The notes under the pieces were generated by a model. It had not been told where the DNA came from, searched no databases, and worked only from the letters and a program-made list of their open reading frames with translations. From Chelatococcus asaccharovorans (GTDB lineage Bacteria > Pseudomonadota > Alphaproteobacteria > Rhizobiales > Beijerinckiaceae), in the NCBI RefSeq assembly GCF_003201475.1, contig NZ_QJJK01000009.1, positions 248,001 to 312,000 on the forward strand: 64,000 bases of DNA. The letters run 5' to 3'. Every line of letters begins with the position of its first letter. Position 1 is the stretch's first letter. The translations under genes and the position numbers were made by a program. Shown here one piece after another: positions 20,887 to 30,300 of the stretch.

Positions 20887-21069
20887 TTATTTCCGGTGGG
20901 ATTGGTCTTTGTCCTTGCCGGCCCCGGGAGCGGACTGCGGGCTCTGCTGGCCGTGAGAGCCGGACGCGCTCTTGCCGCTGCCCGATGTATGACCCTGGGA
21001 CGGATGCATATCCTTGTGCATGCCCTTCTGGTCCTGCTTGCCCGTGTCGTGTCCACCTTGGTTCGGCAT
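20887..21069 (-). CDS. Small hydrophilic Gly/Lys/Gln-rich protein (60 residues)
   Basis: Product begins MPNQGGHDTGKQDQKGMHKD and continues as a low-complexity, highly charged and Ser/Gly/Gln-rich chain without any hydrophobic stretch, so it should be disordered. AAGGAG stands six bases before the chosen ATG; another ATG two codons upstream directly abuts the AAGGAG and is too close. The composition recalls small stress-induced hydrophilic proteins of soil alphaproteobacteria, but I do not recognise a named domain. It is a single-gene leftward unit. Confidence 0.6.
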   Translation of the reverse strand: MPNQGGHDTGKQDQKGMHKDMHPSQGHTSGSGKSASGSHGQQSPQSAPGAGKDKDQSHRK

Positions 21070-21467
21070 GATCATCTCCTTATGACCGTATGCGTGACCG
21101 AATGTGCCGGCGAGACGTCGACCAGATCTCCCGGTCGCACCGCCATCCGTCGCCGGCGCAATAGGTAATAGCTGGGTCGGGTCTTTGTTCCGGTATCTAC
21201 TGGCGAAACATCAAACAACCATCTGCGAACCGTCAATATGTCGCAAGTGTGATCTTATATTGATCATTATAGGAATAAATTTTATTTGGATTTATTGCCA
21301 AGATAGCGCTTCTGCGGCCCGGTATCGGCTGTATTGTCTATAGAGATTGCTTTGAACGTTCAGTCGTTTCAACCTGCGGCCGGAGCCAACCGTCGAACAT
21401 TTGCGCATTGCCGCGTCGCAGCCTGGAGTCAATTCGCCGTGAGAAAACGGGGGGCGGATGTTCGTGG
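21070..21467. other. Gene-free stretch with an A+T-rich core
   Basis: About 400 bases without a credible gene between two leftward genes. The region 21190-21345 is strikingly A+T-rich for this chromosome (for example TTATTTGGATTTATTG). It may hold the promoter of the 60-residue protein. I could not identify a convincing sigma-70 or general-stress sigma promoter. Confidence 0.5.
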
Positions 21468-21944
21468 CTAAGGCGTCTCGTCGAGGCGCTTTCGGAAGAA
21501 GACAACCCGTTCCGTTTCGGCAAAGCCGAGTGCGGCATGCATGGCATGGCTCGCGTCGTTGTCGGCGCGTGCATCGGAGGCGAATTCGCGACAGCCAAGC
21601 TTACGGCCCCAGGCGGCGACGGCGGCCACGAGGGCACGGGCCACACCCTGGCGGCGAAAGGCAGGCGTCACGAAGATGCCCTCGAGAAAGACGACGGGTG
21701 ACGTCTCGCAGCCGTTGACATAGTCATGCCGCAGGCTCGCCTCGGCAAAGCCGGTGATCTCACCGGCATCCGATAGGGCCATGAGCGCCAACAGCCGCTG
21801 CGGCTCTGCCAGTACGGCCGCGATCTCGCTGCGATGGTCGGCGGTGGGGCAGTCCGGCCAGAGCGCCGCCCGCAACGCGAGCCAGCCGGCTTCATCATCC
21901 TGCCGGGCGTGCGTGACCTGTACCATGCTGGGCTCGAACGACAT
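21468..21944 (-). CDS. GNAT acetyltransferase resembling aminoglycoside 6'-N-acetyltransferase
   Basis: A 158-residue GNAT-fold enzyme. Its sequence follows the chromosomal AAC(6')-I pattern closely: LRAALWPDCPTADHRSEI, GFAEASLRHDYVNGCETSP, VVFLEGIFVTPAFRRQGVA (acetyl-CoA loop), WGRKLGCREFASDA and ALGFAETERVVFFRK. These blocks match, from memory, the Salmonella AAC(6')-Iy type. The family acetylates the 6'-amino group of aminoglycosides; chromosomal members may have another natural substrate and be silent. An ATG six codons in is an alternative start. AAGGAG lies 11 bases upstream of the start used. Stand-alone gene with no mobile-element context. Confidence 0.85.
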   Translation of the reverse strand: MSFEPSMVQVTHARQDDEAGWLALRAALWPDCPTADHRSEIAAVLAEPQRLLALMALSDAGEITGFAEASLRHDYVNGCETSPVVFLEGIFVTPAFRRQGVARALVAAVAAWGRKLGCREFASDARADNDASHAMHAALGFAETERVVFFRKRLDETP

Positions 21945-22035
21945 GCAGGATGGTTCTCCTTAGTCCTAGCATCCTCCGCGCGGAGGGCAATCGTGTTGGC
22001 ACGGCGGCGATCACGGCGCTTCGTGGAAGGTCTTC

Positions 22036-22074
22036 ACCCCCCACCCCTTACCCCTCCCCGCAAGGGGGAGGGGG
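22036..22074. repeat. Palindromic repeat unit, same family as at 1084-1119
   Basis: Contains CCCCACCCCTTACCCCTCCC followed by CGCAAGGGGGAGGGG. It is identical over more than 30 bases to the unit in the murC-murB gap, and lies in inverted orientation to the copy at 22208-22243. Confidence 0.85.
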
Positions 22075-22123
22075 ATCGGCTGGCGGCGTTGTCCATTTTC
22101 CAGCCACTCTGCGTGGGTCGGGA

Positions 22124-22192
22124 GATGGCGGTCTTGAGAGATGGCGCACTTGAGAGATGGCGGACTTGGGAGATGGCGCACTTGGGAGATGC
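22124..22192. repeat. 16-bp tandem repeat
   Basis: Four imperfect copies of GAGATGGCGCACTTGG (variants GAGATGGCGGTCTTGA and GAGATGGCGGACTTGG) plus a partial fifth. It lies between the two inverted palindromic units near 22.04 and 22.21 kb. No coding role is apparent. Confidence 0.85.
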
Positions 22193-22207
22193 CCGCGACG
22201 TTTCCGC

Positions 22208-22243
22208 GCCCCTCCCCGCAAGGGGGAGGGGTAGGGGGTGGGG
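22208..22243. repeat. Palindromic repeat unit, inverted copy
   Basis: CCCCTCCCCGCAAGGGGGAG followed by GGGTAGGGGGTGGGG; the reverse complement of the unit at 22036-22074 with small differences. The pair could fold into a large stem enclosing the 16-bp tandem repeat. Confidence 0.8.
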
Positions 22244-22255
22244 AATAACCCCTGC

Positions 22256-22360
22256 TAGAGCATTTTCGCGTTTCTCCGAATCGCGAAAATGCTCTATGTC
22301 TTTGTTTTAGCGCATTTTCTTCACGCGAACCGGTGTCCACTTCGCTCGAAAATGCTCTAG
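22256..22360. repeat. TAGAGCATTTTCG palindromic element overlapping the helicase stop
   Basis: A ~105-base element with ends TAGAGCATTTTCG and CGAAAATGCTCTA. The left half is itself a near-perfect hairpin (AGAGCATTTTCGCG / CGCGAAAATGCTCT). This type of AGAGCA-ended palindrome is widely repeated in Rhizobiales chromosomes. Its right end overlaps the stop codon of the leftward helicase gene: the TAG stop is the TAG of TAGAGCA. Confidence 0.85.
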
Positions 22361-24780
22361 CCCTGCCGCTGGACGAAGCTGTCGAGCACCATCTTGCGGC
22401 CGGCCTTGTCGAAATCGACCGTCAGCTTGTTGCCGTCGACCGCGGCCACCGAGCCCGGCCCGAACTTGATGTGGAACACCCGATCCGCGGGTGCGAATTC
22501 GGAAGCGGGGCCCGACGACTTGGCGACAAGTTCCCCCTCGATCAGCAGGCCGCCGCGCCCTGAACCGGATGCGCCGCCGTAGCCGCCGCGTCCCTGTGCG
22601 AAACCGCCGCGGCTGCCGCCGCCGCTAAAACCTCCCCTGTTCTGGGCACGCTGCCAGCCTGGTGTGGCATAGGATGAGGAGAAGGAGTCCACCTCATCGA
22701 AACGGCTCTTGCCATAGCCGCCATAGGAGAAGGCGGCGGGGGCCTCGGTGACCTCGACGTGGTCCTCGGGCAATTCGTCGATGAAGCGGCTTGGGATCGT
22801 CGCGTTCCACAGGCCGTGGATGCGGCGGTTGGAGGCGAAGAAGATTTTGGCGCGGCGCCGGGCGCGCGTGATGCCGACATGGGCGAGGCGGCGCTCCTCC
22901 TCGAGCCCCGCGCGACCGCTTTCGTCGAGGGCGCGCTGGTTGGGAAAGAGCCCTTCCTCCCAGCCGGGCAGGAAGACCGTGTCGAACTCCAGGCCCTTGG
23001 CCGCATGCAGCGTCATCAGGCTGACGCGGTCTTCCGTGTCGTTCTCGACCGCGTCCATGACCAGCGAGACATGCTCGAGGAAGGCCCGGAGATCAGGGAA
23101 TTCCTCGAGGCTGCGGACCAACTCCTTGAGGTTCTCCAGGCGCCCGGCAGCCTCCGCCGAGCGGTCCTTCTGCCACATCTCGGTGTAGCCGGATTCCTCA
23201 AGGATCATCTCGGCAAGCTCGGTCTGCGGCGTCGTGTCGATCAGCGAACTCCATCGCGAGAAGGCCGAGAGCAATTCGCGCAAGGCGCCGCGTGGCTTCG
23301 GCTTCAGCTCCTCCGTCTCGACGATGAAGCGCGCCGCCTCCATCAGCGGGATGCGGGCTGCCCGCGCATGCGCATGCAGAACCTGCACGGTCGCATCGCC
23401 AAGGCCGCGCTTCGGCGTATTCAGGATGCGCTCGAAGGCGAGATCGTCGGCGGGCTGGGCCACGCAGCGGAAATAGGCGAGCGCGTCGCGGATCTCCATG
23501 CGCTCGTAGAAGCGCGGGCCGCCGATGACGCGGTACGGCAGGCCGAGCTGCACGAAACGATCTTCCAGCTCGCGCATCTGGGCGGAGATGCGCACGAGGA
23601 TGGCGATCTCTGAAAGATTGTGCCCCTTGGCCTGGAGCGCCTCGATCTCCTCGCCGACGAGGCGCGCCTCCTCCTCCGAATCCCAGGCGCCGGTGATCGT
23701 CACCTTCTCGCCCGGCTCGTCGTCGGTGCGCAGCGTCTTGCCGAGCCGGCCTTCATTATGCGCGATGAGATGGGAGGCCGTGGCCAGGATATGGGCGTGC
23801 GAGCGATAATTGCGCTCCAGCCGCACCACCACGGCGCCGGGAAAATCGTGCTCGAAGCGCAGGATGTTATCGACTTCCGCGCCGCGCCAGCCGTAGATCG
23901 ACTGGTCGTCATCACCCACACAGGCGAGGTTGCGGTGGCCGGGCTCGCGCCCCTGGGCGAGCAGACGGAGCCAGAGGTACTGGGCGACGTTGGTATCCTG
24001 ATACTCGTCCACCAGCATGTAGCGGAAGCGCTGCTGATACTGAGCGAGGACATCCGGGTGCTCGCGGAACAGCCGGATGGTTTCGGTGAGGAGATCGCCG
24101 AAATCAGCCGCGTTCAGGATCTTCAGGCGTTCCTGGTAGTGGCGGTAGAGCTCCGCGCCGCGGCCGTTGGCAAAGGCGGCGGCTTCGCCATGCGGCACCT
24201 GGTCCGGCCCGAGCGCCCGGTTCTTCCAGCCGTCGATATGGCTCGCGAGCTGGCGAGCCGGCCAGCGCTTCTCGTCGAGATTGGCAGCCTGAAGCACCTG
24301 CTTCAGGAGGCGGATCTGATCATCCACGTCGAGGATGGTGAAATCGCTCCGCAGACCGACGAGTTCGGCATGACGGCGCAGGATCTTCGTCGAGATGGCG
24401 TGGAACGTGCCGAGCCAGGGCATGCCCTCGGCGGCGGGGCCGGCGAGCATGCCGACGCGCGCCTTCATTTCGCGCGCCGCCTTGTTGGTGAAGGTGACGG
24501 CGAGAATGTCCGAAGGCCGTGCCCGGCCGGTGGCGATGAGATGGGCGATCCGTGTTGTGAGCACCCGGGTCTTGCCCGTGCCGGCGCCGGCAAGCACGAG
24601 CACCGGCCCCTCCGTGGTCTCGACGGCCAGGCGCTGCTCGTGGTTGAGGCCGGCGAGATAGGCCGCGGGCGCTGCGGCCGCACGCGCGCGCTCGCTGAGG
24701 CTCCCGCTGCGCGGCGCGATCCGTGACGCCTCGGCATCGCTCTCGCGCTTCGGGGGAGGGTGGTTCAAACCTTGATTCAT
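22357..24780 (-). CDS. uvrD: UvrD/PcrA-family ATP-dependent DNA helicase
   Basis: Superfamily 1A 3'-5' helicase for nucleotide-excision and mismatch repair. The 807-residue product has LNHEQRLAVETTEGPVLVLAG with Walker A GAGTGKT, motif Ia VTFTNKAAREMKAR, motif II VDEYQDTN, motif III CVGDDDQSIYGWRGA, motif IV ERNYRSHAHILATA, motif V LMTLHAAKGLEFDTVFLPG and motif VI EERRLAHVGITRARR. After the motor core a Gly/Ser/Arg-rich linker leads to a C-terminal domain (FHIKFGPGSVAAVDGNKLTV) that in PcrA-type helicases binds partners. AAGG lies upstream of the ATG; an in-frame TTG six codons earlier is unlikely. The stop codon is donated by a palindromic repeat. Confidence 0.95.
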   Translation of the reverse strand: MNQGLNHPPPKRESDAEASRIAPRSGSLSERARAAAAPAAYLAGLNHEQRLAVETTEGPVLVLAGAGTGKTRVLTTRIAHLIATGRARPSDILAVTFTNKAAREMKARVGMLAGPAAEGMPWLGTFHAISTKILRRHAELVGLRSDFTILDVDDQIRLLKQVLQAANLDEKRWPARQLASHIDGWKNRALGPDQVPHGEAAAFANGRGAELYRHYQERLKILNAADFGDLLTETIRLFREHPDVLAQYQQRFRYMLVDEYQDTNVAQYLWLRLLAQGREPGHRNLACVGDDDQSIYGWRGAEVDNILRFEHDFPGAVVVRLERNYRSHAHILATASHLIAHNEGRLGKTLRTDDEPGEKVTITGAWDSEEEARLVGEEIEALQAKGHNLSEIAILVRISAQMRELEDRFVQLGLPYRVIGGPRFYERMEIRDALAYFRCVAQPADDLAFERILNTPKRGLGDATVQVLHAHARAARIPLMEAARFIVETEELKPKPRGALRELLSAFSRWSSLIDTTPQTELAEMILEESGYTEMWQKDRSAEAAGRLENLKELVRSLEEFPDLRAFLEHVSLVMDAVENDTEDRVSLMTLHAAKGLEFDTVFLPGWEEGLFPNQRALDESGRAGLEEERRLAHVGITRARRRAKIFFASNRRIHGLWNATIPSRFIDELPEDHVEVTEAPAAFSYGGYGKSRFDEVDSFSSSYATPGWQRAQNRGGFSGGGSRGGFAQGRGGYGGASGSGRGGLLIEGELVAKSSGPASEFAPADRVFHIKFGPGSVAAVDGNKLTVDFDKAGRKMVLDSFVQRQG

Positions 24781-24949
24781 GTGCCGACCTTGGACCAAAA
24801 CGCGAACGGCGTCGAGCTTTCACAGGGCACGGGTGGCGCGATTGCGGCGCTGCCCACACCAAAACCGTGGTGCCTGACGGCTTTGATCCCCATATTGATG
24901 ATACGCCCTGATATAAGTACCGGGAGCGTTCGATGGGAGGGTCGGTGCG

Positions 24950-25357
24950 ATGTGTACCGCAATGCGTGCGAGTGTTTCTTGGGATCGATCAATGGGTTGG
25001 GGTCGAGCCATGGGTTGGGATCGATCCATGGGTTCCTTGAAGCAAGACAGTCTTGCGCCGCCAGCGACAGGCGCAGGGAGCGCGGGGAAGAGCATTCCCA
25101 GGAAGACTTTCTCCGGGATTGCGGGCGTGTTGCTGATTTTGGCCGGTGCCCAGGCCGCTTTTGCCCAGGCCGATAGCCAGCTCCAGCGCAACTATGAGCA
25201 GCAGAATCGCGCCATCGAGCGCCAGTTGCAGGACAACAGCCAGCAACAGCTTCAGCAGCAACAGCTGAACCAGATCCGCGGCCAGCAGATGCGCCAGCAG
25301 CTCACGCCTCCGCCTTACGTGCCACCGCCGCCGCCGGTGCAGAACTTCAGGCGGTAG
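24950..25357 (+). CDS. Secreted Gln-rich hypothetical protein
   Basis: A 135-residue protein with a hydrophobic signal-like segment (KTFSGIAGVLLILAGAQAAFA, cleavage probable after AFA) and a short mature part. The mature part is rich in Gln (SQLQRNYEQQNRAIERQLQD, then a QQQ-rich stretch) and ends in a Pro-rich tail PPPYVPPPPPVQNFRR. GGGAGGG stands eight bases before the ATG used. The N-terminal ~35 residues before the signal include the repeat MGWGRAMGWDRSMG, from an 18-bp tandem repeat; this makes an unusually long n-region, so the true start could be the ATG at 25028. Probably periplasmic; function unknown. Confidence 0.6.
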   Translation: MCTAMRASVSWDRSMGWGRAMGWDRSMGSLKQDSLAPPATGAGSAGKSIPRKTFSGIAGVLLILAGAQAAFAQADSQLQRNYEQQNRAIERQLQDNSQQQLQQQQLNQIRGQQMRQQLTPPPYVPPPPPVQNFRR

Positions 25358-25566
25358 GTCAGGCGGCGTCATTCGCCGCGCGCGCCGCAGGGCAGGCCGG
25401 TGTGCAAAGAGGTTCTGTGAGCGCCTGTTTGCGCGGCGCCCGTGTTTTCCTTTCGACACGGGCCAACCGTCGACACGGGCCGCGCGCGCCGCTACAAGAG
25501 CCGCGGACCTGGCTGCCGCAGCGCCTTGCGTGCTGCGCATAACGCAAGAACAAGGGGCTGATCGAG

Positions 25567-26979
25567 ATGTTGCAAGCCGCGCCAACCGGCATCCGTCCTT
25601 CACCGGAAGCCGTCGCCGCCGTCATCAACGCGCTGGCCGCTGATTTCGGCGCGCGGCTCGTCACCAGCCACGCCGTCCGCGAGCAGCATAGCAACACGCT
25701 GACCTGGGTTCCGAGCCAGCCGCCGGATGCCGTCGTCTTCCCCGAGACGGAGGAGGAGGTGGTCGCTGTCGTCAAGCTGTGCGCCGCCCATCGCGTGCCG
25801 GTCATCCCGTTCGGCACCGGCACGTCCTTCGAGGGGCATGTGAACGCGCCGCTGGGTGGCATCTCGATCGATACCAGCCTGATGAAGCGTGTCGTCGCGG
25901 TGCATGCGGAGGATTTGAGCTGCACCGTCGAGCCCGGCGTGACGCGCAAGGAACTCAACGACTTTCTGCGTGACCAGGGCCTGTTCTTCCCCATCGATCC
26001 CGGCGCCGATGCCTCCATCGGCGGGATGGCTGCGACGCGCGCGTCCGGCACCAATGCCGTCCGCTACGGCACGATGAAGGACAATGTGCTGTCGCTCACC
26101 GTCGTGACGCCGGAGGGCGAGGTCGTCAAGACCGCAAGCCGCGCCAAGAAGTCCTCCGCCGGCTATGATCTGACGCGGCTCTTCGTCGGCTCTGAAGGCA
26201 CGCTCGGCGTCATCACCTCCATCACGCTGAAGCTGCATGGGATCCCGGAAGCGGTATCCGCCGGCATCTGCCCGTTCCCAACGGTCCATGCCGCCTGCGA
26301 CGCCACGATCCTGACCATCCAGACGGGTATTCCCGTCGCGCGCATCGAGCTTCTGGACCAGACCATGGTCCGGGCGGTGAACCTGCATTCAAAGCTTGGG
26401 CTGCCTGAGAGCCCGCTGCTGCTGGTCGAGTTCCACGGCACCGATGCGAGCGTGCGTGAGCAAGCGGAGCGCTTCGACGAGATCGCCAGGGATCTGGGCG
26501 GCGGCCCCTTCATCTGGGAGACCAAGGCGGAGGACAGGTCGCGTCTGTGGCAGGCGCGTCATGACGCCTATTGGGCGACGCTTGCGCTGCGCCCCGGCAC
26601 CCGTCCGGTGCCGACCGATGTCTGCGTGCCGATCTCGCGCCTTGCCGATTGTGTCGAGGAGACGCGCGCCGACATTGCCGAGGCCGGATTGATCGCGCCC
26701 ATCGTCGGTCATGTCGGCGACGGCAATTTCCATGTCCAGCCCCTCGTGAATACGGACGATCCGGCCGAGATCGAGGTGCTCGAAGCCTTCCTGCAGCGCC
26801 TCGTGATGCGTGCGCTCGCGATGGGCGGCACCTGCACCGGTGAACATGGCGTCGGCCAGAAGAAGATGCATTATCTGGAGGCTGAGCATGGCGCACCCGC
26901 ACTCGACCTGATGGCGCGGATCAAGCGGGCGATCGATCCGCTCAACATCATGAATCCCGGCAAGATCGTCGATGTTTAA
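25567..26979 (+). CDS. FAD-linked oxidase of the GlcD / D-lactate dehydrogenase type
   Basis: A 470-residue flavoprotein oxidising a 2-hydroxy acid (glycolate, D-lactate or similar). The N-terminal PCMH-type FAD domain has VIPFGTGTSFEGHVNAPLGG and the long stretch around GADASIGGMAATRASGTNAVRYG. The C-terminal cap domain has PIVGHVGDGNFHVQPLV, with its catalytic/metal His residues, and GGTCTGEHGVGQKKMHYL, ending in INIMNPGKIVDV-like sequence (NIMNPGKIVDV). No GlcE/GlcF partners are nearby, so it resembles the single-subunit DLD type. The exact substrate cannot be told from sequence. Confidence 0.9.
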   Translation: MLQAAPTGIRPSPEAVAAVINALAADFGARLVTSHAVREQHSNTLTWVPSQPPDAVVFPETEEEVVAVVKLCAAHRVPVIPFGTGTSFEGHVNAPLGGISIDTSLMKRVVAVHAEDLSCTVEPGVTRKELNDFLRDQGLFFPIDPGADASIGGMAATRASGTNAVRYGTMKDNVLSLTVVTPEGEVVKTASRAKKSSAGYDLTRLFVGSEGTLGVITSITLKLHGIPEAVSAGICPFPTVHAACDATILTIQTGIPVARIELLDQTMVRAVNLHSKLGLPESPLLLVEFHGTDASVREQAERFDEIARDLGGGPFIWETKAEDRSRLWQARHDAYWATLALRPGTRPVPTDVCVPISRLADCVEETRADIAEAGLIAPIVGHVGDGNFHVQPLVNTDDPAEIEVLEAFLQRLVMRALAMGGTCTGEHGVGQKKMHYLEAEHGAPALDLMARIKRAIDPLNIMNPGKIVDV

Positions 26980-27322
26980 TGCGCGGATGCCCTCGCAATG
27001 CCCATCGAGGACGATACGGTGCTGGAGGTCGTGTCATCGTAGAAGCGTCGCAGGGATGCGTCGCCACCGGGTGTGAAGAGTTAGGTTTGCGGCCGGAATA
27101 CGTCCCCGTTTCAGGGCCGTGAGGCTCGGGCCGTGCGAGGATGTGATCCTATCTCTTTGTGCGAGCATCGGATTTCTTCGACGGCGGGGAGAGCCTTTTC
27201 GGTCCGATGCTCTGGCCATTTTCGCGCGAAGTTCGTTAGTATAAGTGAGACTGTAACAGCCGCTGGACCCTGTTTCCTCAGGCCGGCTGTCCCATGACCG
27301 ATCGATCGATGAGCCGTTAAGC
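26980..27322. other. Gap with an inverted repeat, before the AsmA-like gene
   Basis: A 343-base gap with no supported gene. It holds an inverted repeat, GAGCATCGGA at 27163 and TCCGATGCTC ending at 27212, around a ~30-base centre with TTCTTCG. The arms resemble the AGAGCATCGGAC-type palindromes common in Rhizobiales and may be another dispersed repeat family. The A+T-richer 27230-27260 (GTTAGTATAAGTGAGACTG) could be part of the promoter of the next gene. Confidence 0.6.
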
Positions 27323-30300
27323 GTGCGCGATATCCTGACGATCATCGCTGGCCTCGTTGTCGTCGTGCTCTGCGCGGCGCTCGCCGTGCCGTATTTCGTC
27401 GATTGGGAGGCGCGGCGCGGCGACGTGGAGCTTGCGCTGTCGCGCGCGCTCGGCTTGCCGGTGATGACGCAGGGCGACATCAATCTCAGGCTCCTGCCCA
27501 CGCCACGGGTGGTGCTCGGCCGGGTCACGATCGGGACGCCGTCCGCCGGCCGCCCCGGCATCACCGCCAATACCCTGTCGGTCGAGCTCGAGACCGCGGC
27601 CTTGCTCTCGGGAGCGATCCGCGTGGTCGAGGCGCGGTTCGTGCGCCCGGTGGTGACGGCGGTCGTCGAGGATGACGGGCGCGTGCTGCTTCCCGAGCTC
27701 AGCAACTCCCTATCCATGCCGATCACGGCCTTCGGCATCGAGAAGCTCGAGGTCGATGACGGAAGGCTGCACATCATCGAAGCGGAGGGCGGCGTCCGCG
27801 ACATCGGGCCGATCAACGCCGAGATCCAGGCTGCGGCCCTCGCTGGACCCTGGCGGATCACGGGGCGTGTCGGCGACATTCCCCTGCGCCTGTCGACCGG
27901 TACCGTCGATGCCGACGGGCGCCTTCGGGTCAAGGGGGGGATCGGCGATCTCACCGCGCCCCATCTCGATATCGATGGCGATGTCACCCTGGCGTCCGCC
28001 GCGCCCGGCCCATCGCGCGCGCTCGCGCCGGCGTTCACGGGCAAGCTCGGGGTGGTGATACCGCTGCCCCAGGCCGAGGCCGCACGCGCGGAGCCGGCGC
28101 ATCAGGGGGCTGAGGCGCCCCCGGCATTGGCCATGACGGCGACTGTGACGACATCCGGACGGCGCCTGAGGGCCGAGATGGTCGAGGTGACCAATGCCAA
28201 TGGCGGCTCCAGCCTCGCGCTGACGGGCACCGGTGAACTCGACCTCGGACGGAACGGCCCGGCCTTGTCGATGGCGCTGACGTCGCGCCGGTTGGAGGTG
28301 GCCCAGGGCAACGGTTTTGCCGGTCATTTCGGCGCCGTCGGCGAGACGCTCGTCACGACCCTGCCGTCGCTGAAGGCGTCCATCGGTATCCAGGCCGCGA
28401 GTTTCGCATTCGCCGGCGAGGAGTTCGGGCCGCTCGACCTCGTCATCGCGCGGCAGGGCGGCAAGGCCACGATCGAGCGTCTGACCCTCGCAGGGGCGGG
28501 TGACGCGCGGCTGGAGGCCGCGGGCGATATCGCCTTCGGCACGGCAACCGCGTTTTCCGGACGTGTCCAGTTCAGTACAAAGGAGCCGGCGCGCCTGGCC
28601 CTTTCGCTGGGACGCATCGGCCTGTCCAGACCCTTGACGGAAGCAATCGCCGCGCTGCCGGCCGCGCGGGGCACGGCCGACCTCTCCCTGTCCCCGGCCG
28701 TGTTCGCCGCGCGCAACATTCGTTTCACATCTGGTGATGCCACGCTCTCCGGCCTGTTCCGCTATACGCCTCCGACCGGGGCGGAGCGGGCTCGTTTTGA
28801 CGCGCAGCTCGCCGGCAAGGGACTGGATCTCGCCAGCCTGCCGTTGCTTGACACCGGCGCAGGTGGCTTGACAGGGGCGGACCTCGGCCTGGCGATCGAT
28901 CTTGAGGCGCCCCGCTTCGGGACGATCGCCTCTCCGGGAGGCCGACTGAAGGCGCGCATCACGCGTGATGCCGAGGCGCTGACAATCGCCAGCGCCGAGA
29001 TGACGAATGTCGATGGCGCGAATATGAGCCTTGCCGGTCGCATCGGCCGCGCTGGGGGCCAGATCGATGGGCGCTTGACCGCGCCGCGTCCGGCGGTGGT
29101 GGCGGCGCTTGCCGCGCGCTTCCTGCCGCCTTCTGTCGCCGGGCCGCTGCAACGTCTCGCGCCGCTGGCCGCCCCCCTGACCCTGTCCCTGAAGGCCGAG
29201 CGGCGCGATGCGGGCGCCCCTGTGTCGGCCACCATCGAAGGGGAGGCCGGCGGCACCGCCTTCCGGACGGCGCTCAATCTGCCCGCCCAGGAGGTGCAGA
29301 AGGCAGCCAAGGCCGATGATGCCCGCGTCGCTGTCGAGCTCGTCGCACCCGATGGCGTCAATCTCCTGCGGCAGCTGGGCGCTGACGTCGTGCCTCTGCC
29401 CGGCATCGGCGAAGGGCGGCTTGTCCTCGATGCGAAGGGCCCGACCCTGGCCGATCTCGCCGGCACGGCCGAGCTCAAGGTGGCAGGCGCGGCACTCTCG
29501 GTGGCGGGGCGCCTCGGCGCGCCGGAGCGGCCCGGTGGCGCGGCGGTGCTGGCGCAAGGCAAGGTGAAGTTCGCCACGGAGGATCTGGCGCCGCTGGCGC
29601 AGGTTCTCGCGCGTTCGTTTCCCGGGCTTCAGTCCGGAATGGCCGCCAATCTGGAGGCCGATGGCCGCCTGACCGCGGAGGGCGTCGCCCTCACGGGTCT
29701 CAAGGGGGATGTGGCGGGATCCCCTGTCGCGGGCCGGCTTGCCATCAATGAGGATGGCCGGATCGACGGGGCGCTCACCGTCCCGCGCGTTGCCTTTGCC
29801 GATCTTGCCGCGCTGGCGCTGGGGCCGGTGGCGCCGCCGGCCAAGGGGCAGATCTGGTCCTCGCAACGCTTCGTCCAGGCGGCGCCACCGGTCATCGGCA
29901 AGGTGGAGCTCGGCTTCGGCCAGCTCGACGTCGTCGACGGCATGGCCTTGACCGAAGGCAAGCTCGTGCTGGACCTCGCCCCCAACGGCGTTACCGTGAG
30001 CGATGTCACGGGGCGCTTCGGCGGCGGCTCGGTGCTTGCCACTCTGAGGCTCCAGCGGCAGGGGTCCCTCGCCACGCTGACAGCCAATGTCGGGCTCAAA
30101 GACGTGGCCGCGGCGGCCCTCTTCGGCAGTGCGCGGGGTGAGCAGCCTTCCGGGCGGCTTTCCGGGCATATGGAGGCCGGCAGCTCCGGCGAGAGCGTCG
30201 CGACCCTGGTCGCCAACATGGCGGGCGGGGGCGAATTGCGCAGCGTCGGCGCAACGATCCCCGCGCTTGATCCGGCCGCGATCGCGCGTGGCCTTGGCAA

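Noticed and set aside
21070-21345. General-stress (EcfG-type) promoter before the 60-residue protein
   Set aside because: A GGAAC is present on the minus strand, but the matching -10 at the expected spacing is poor.
21834-22310. A 158-codon rightward frame over the acetyltransferase start and the repeat region
   Set aside because: It crosses the gene start of the acetyltransferase and a cluster of palindromic repeats; codon use follows the repeats, no family.
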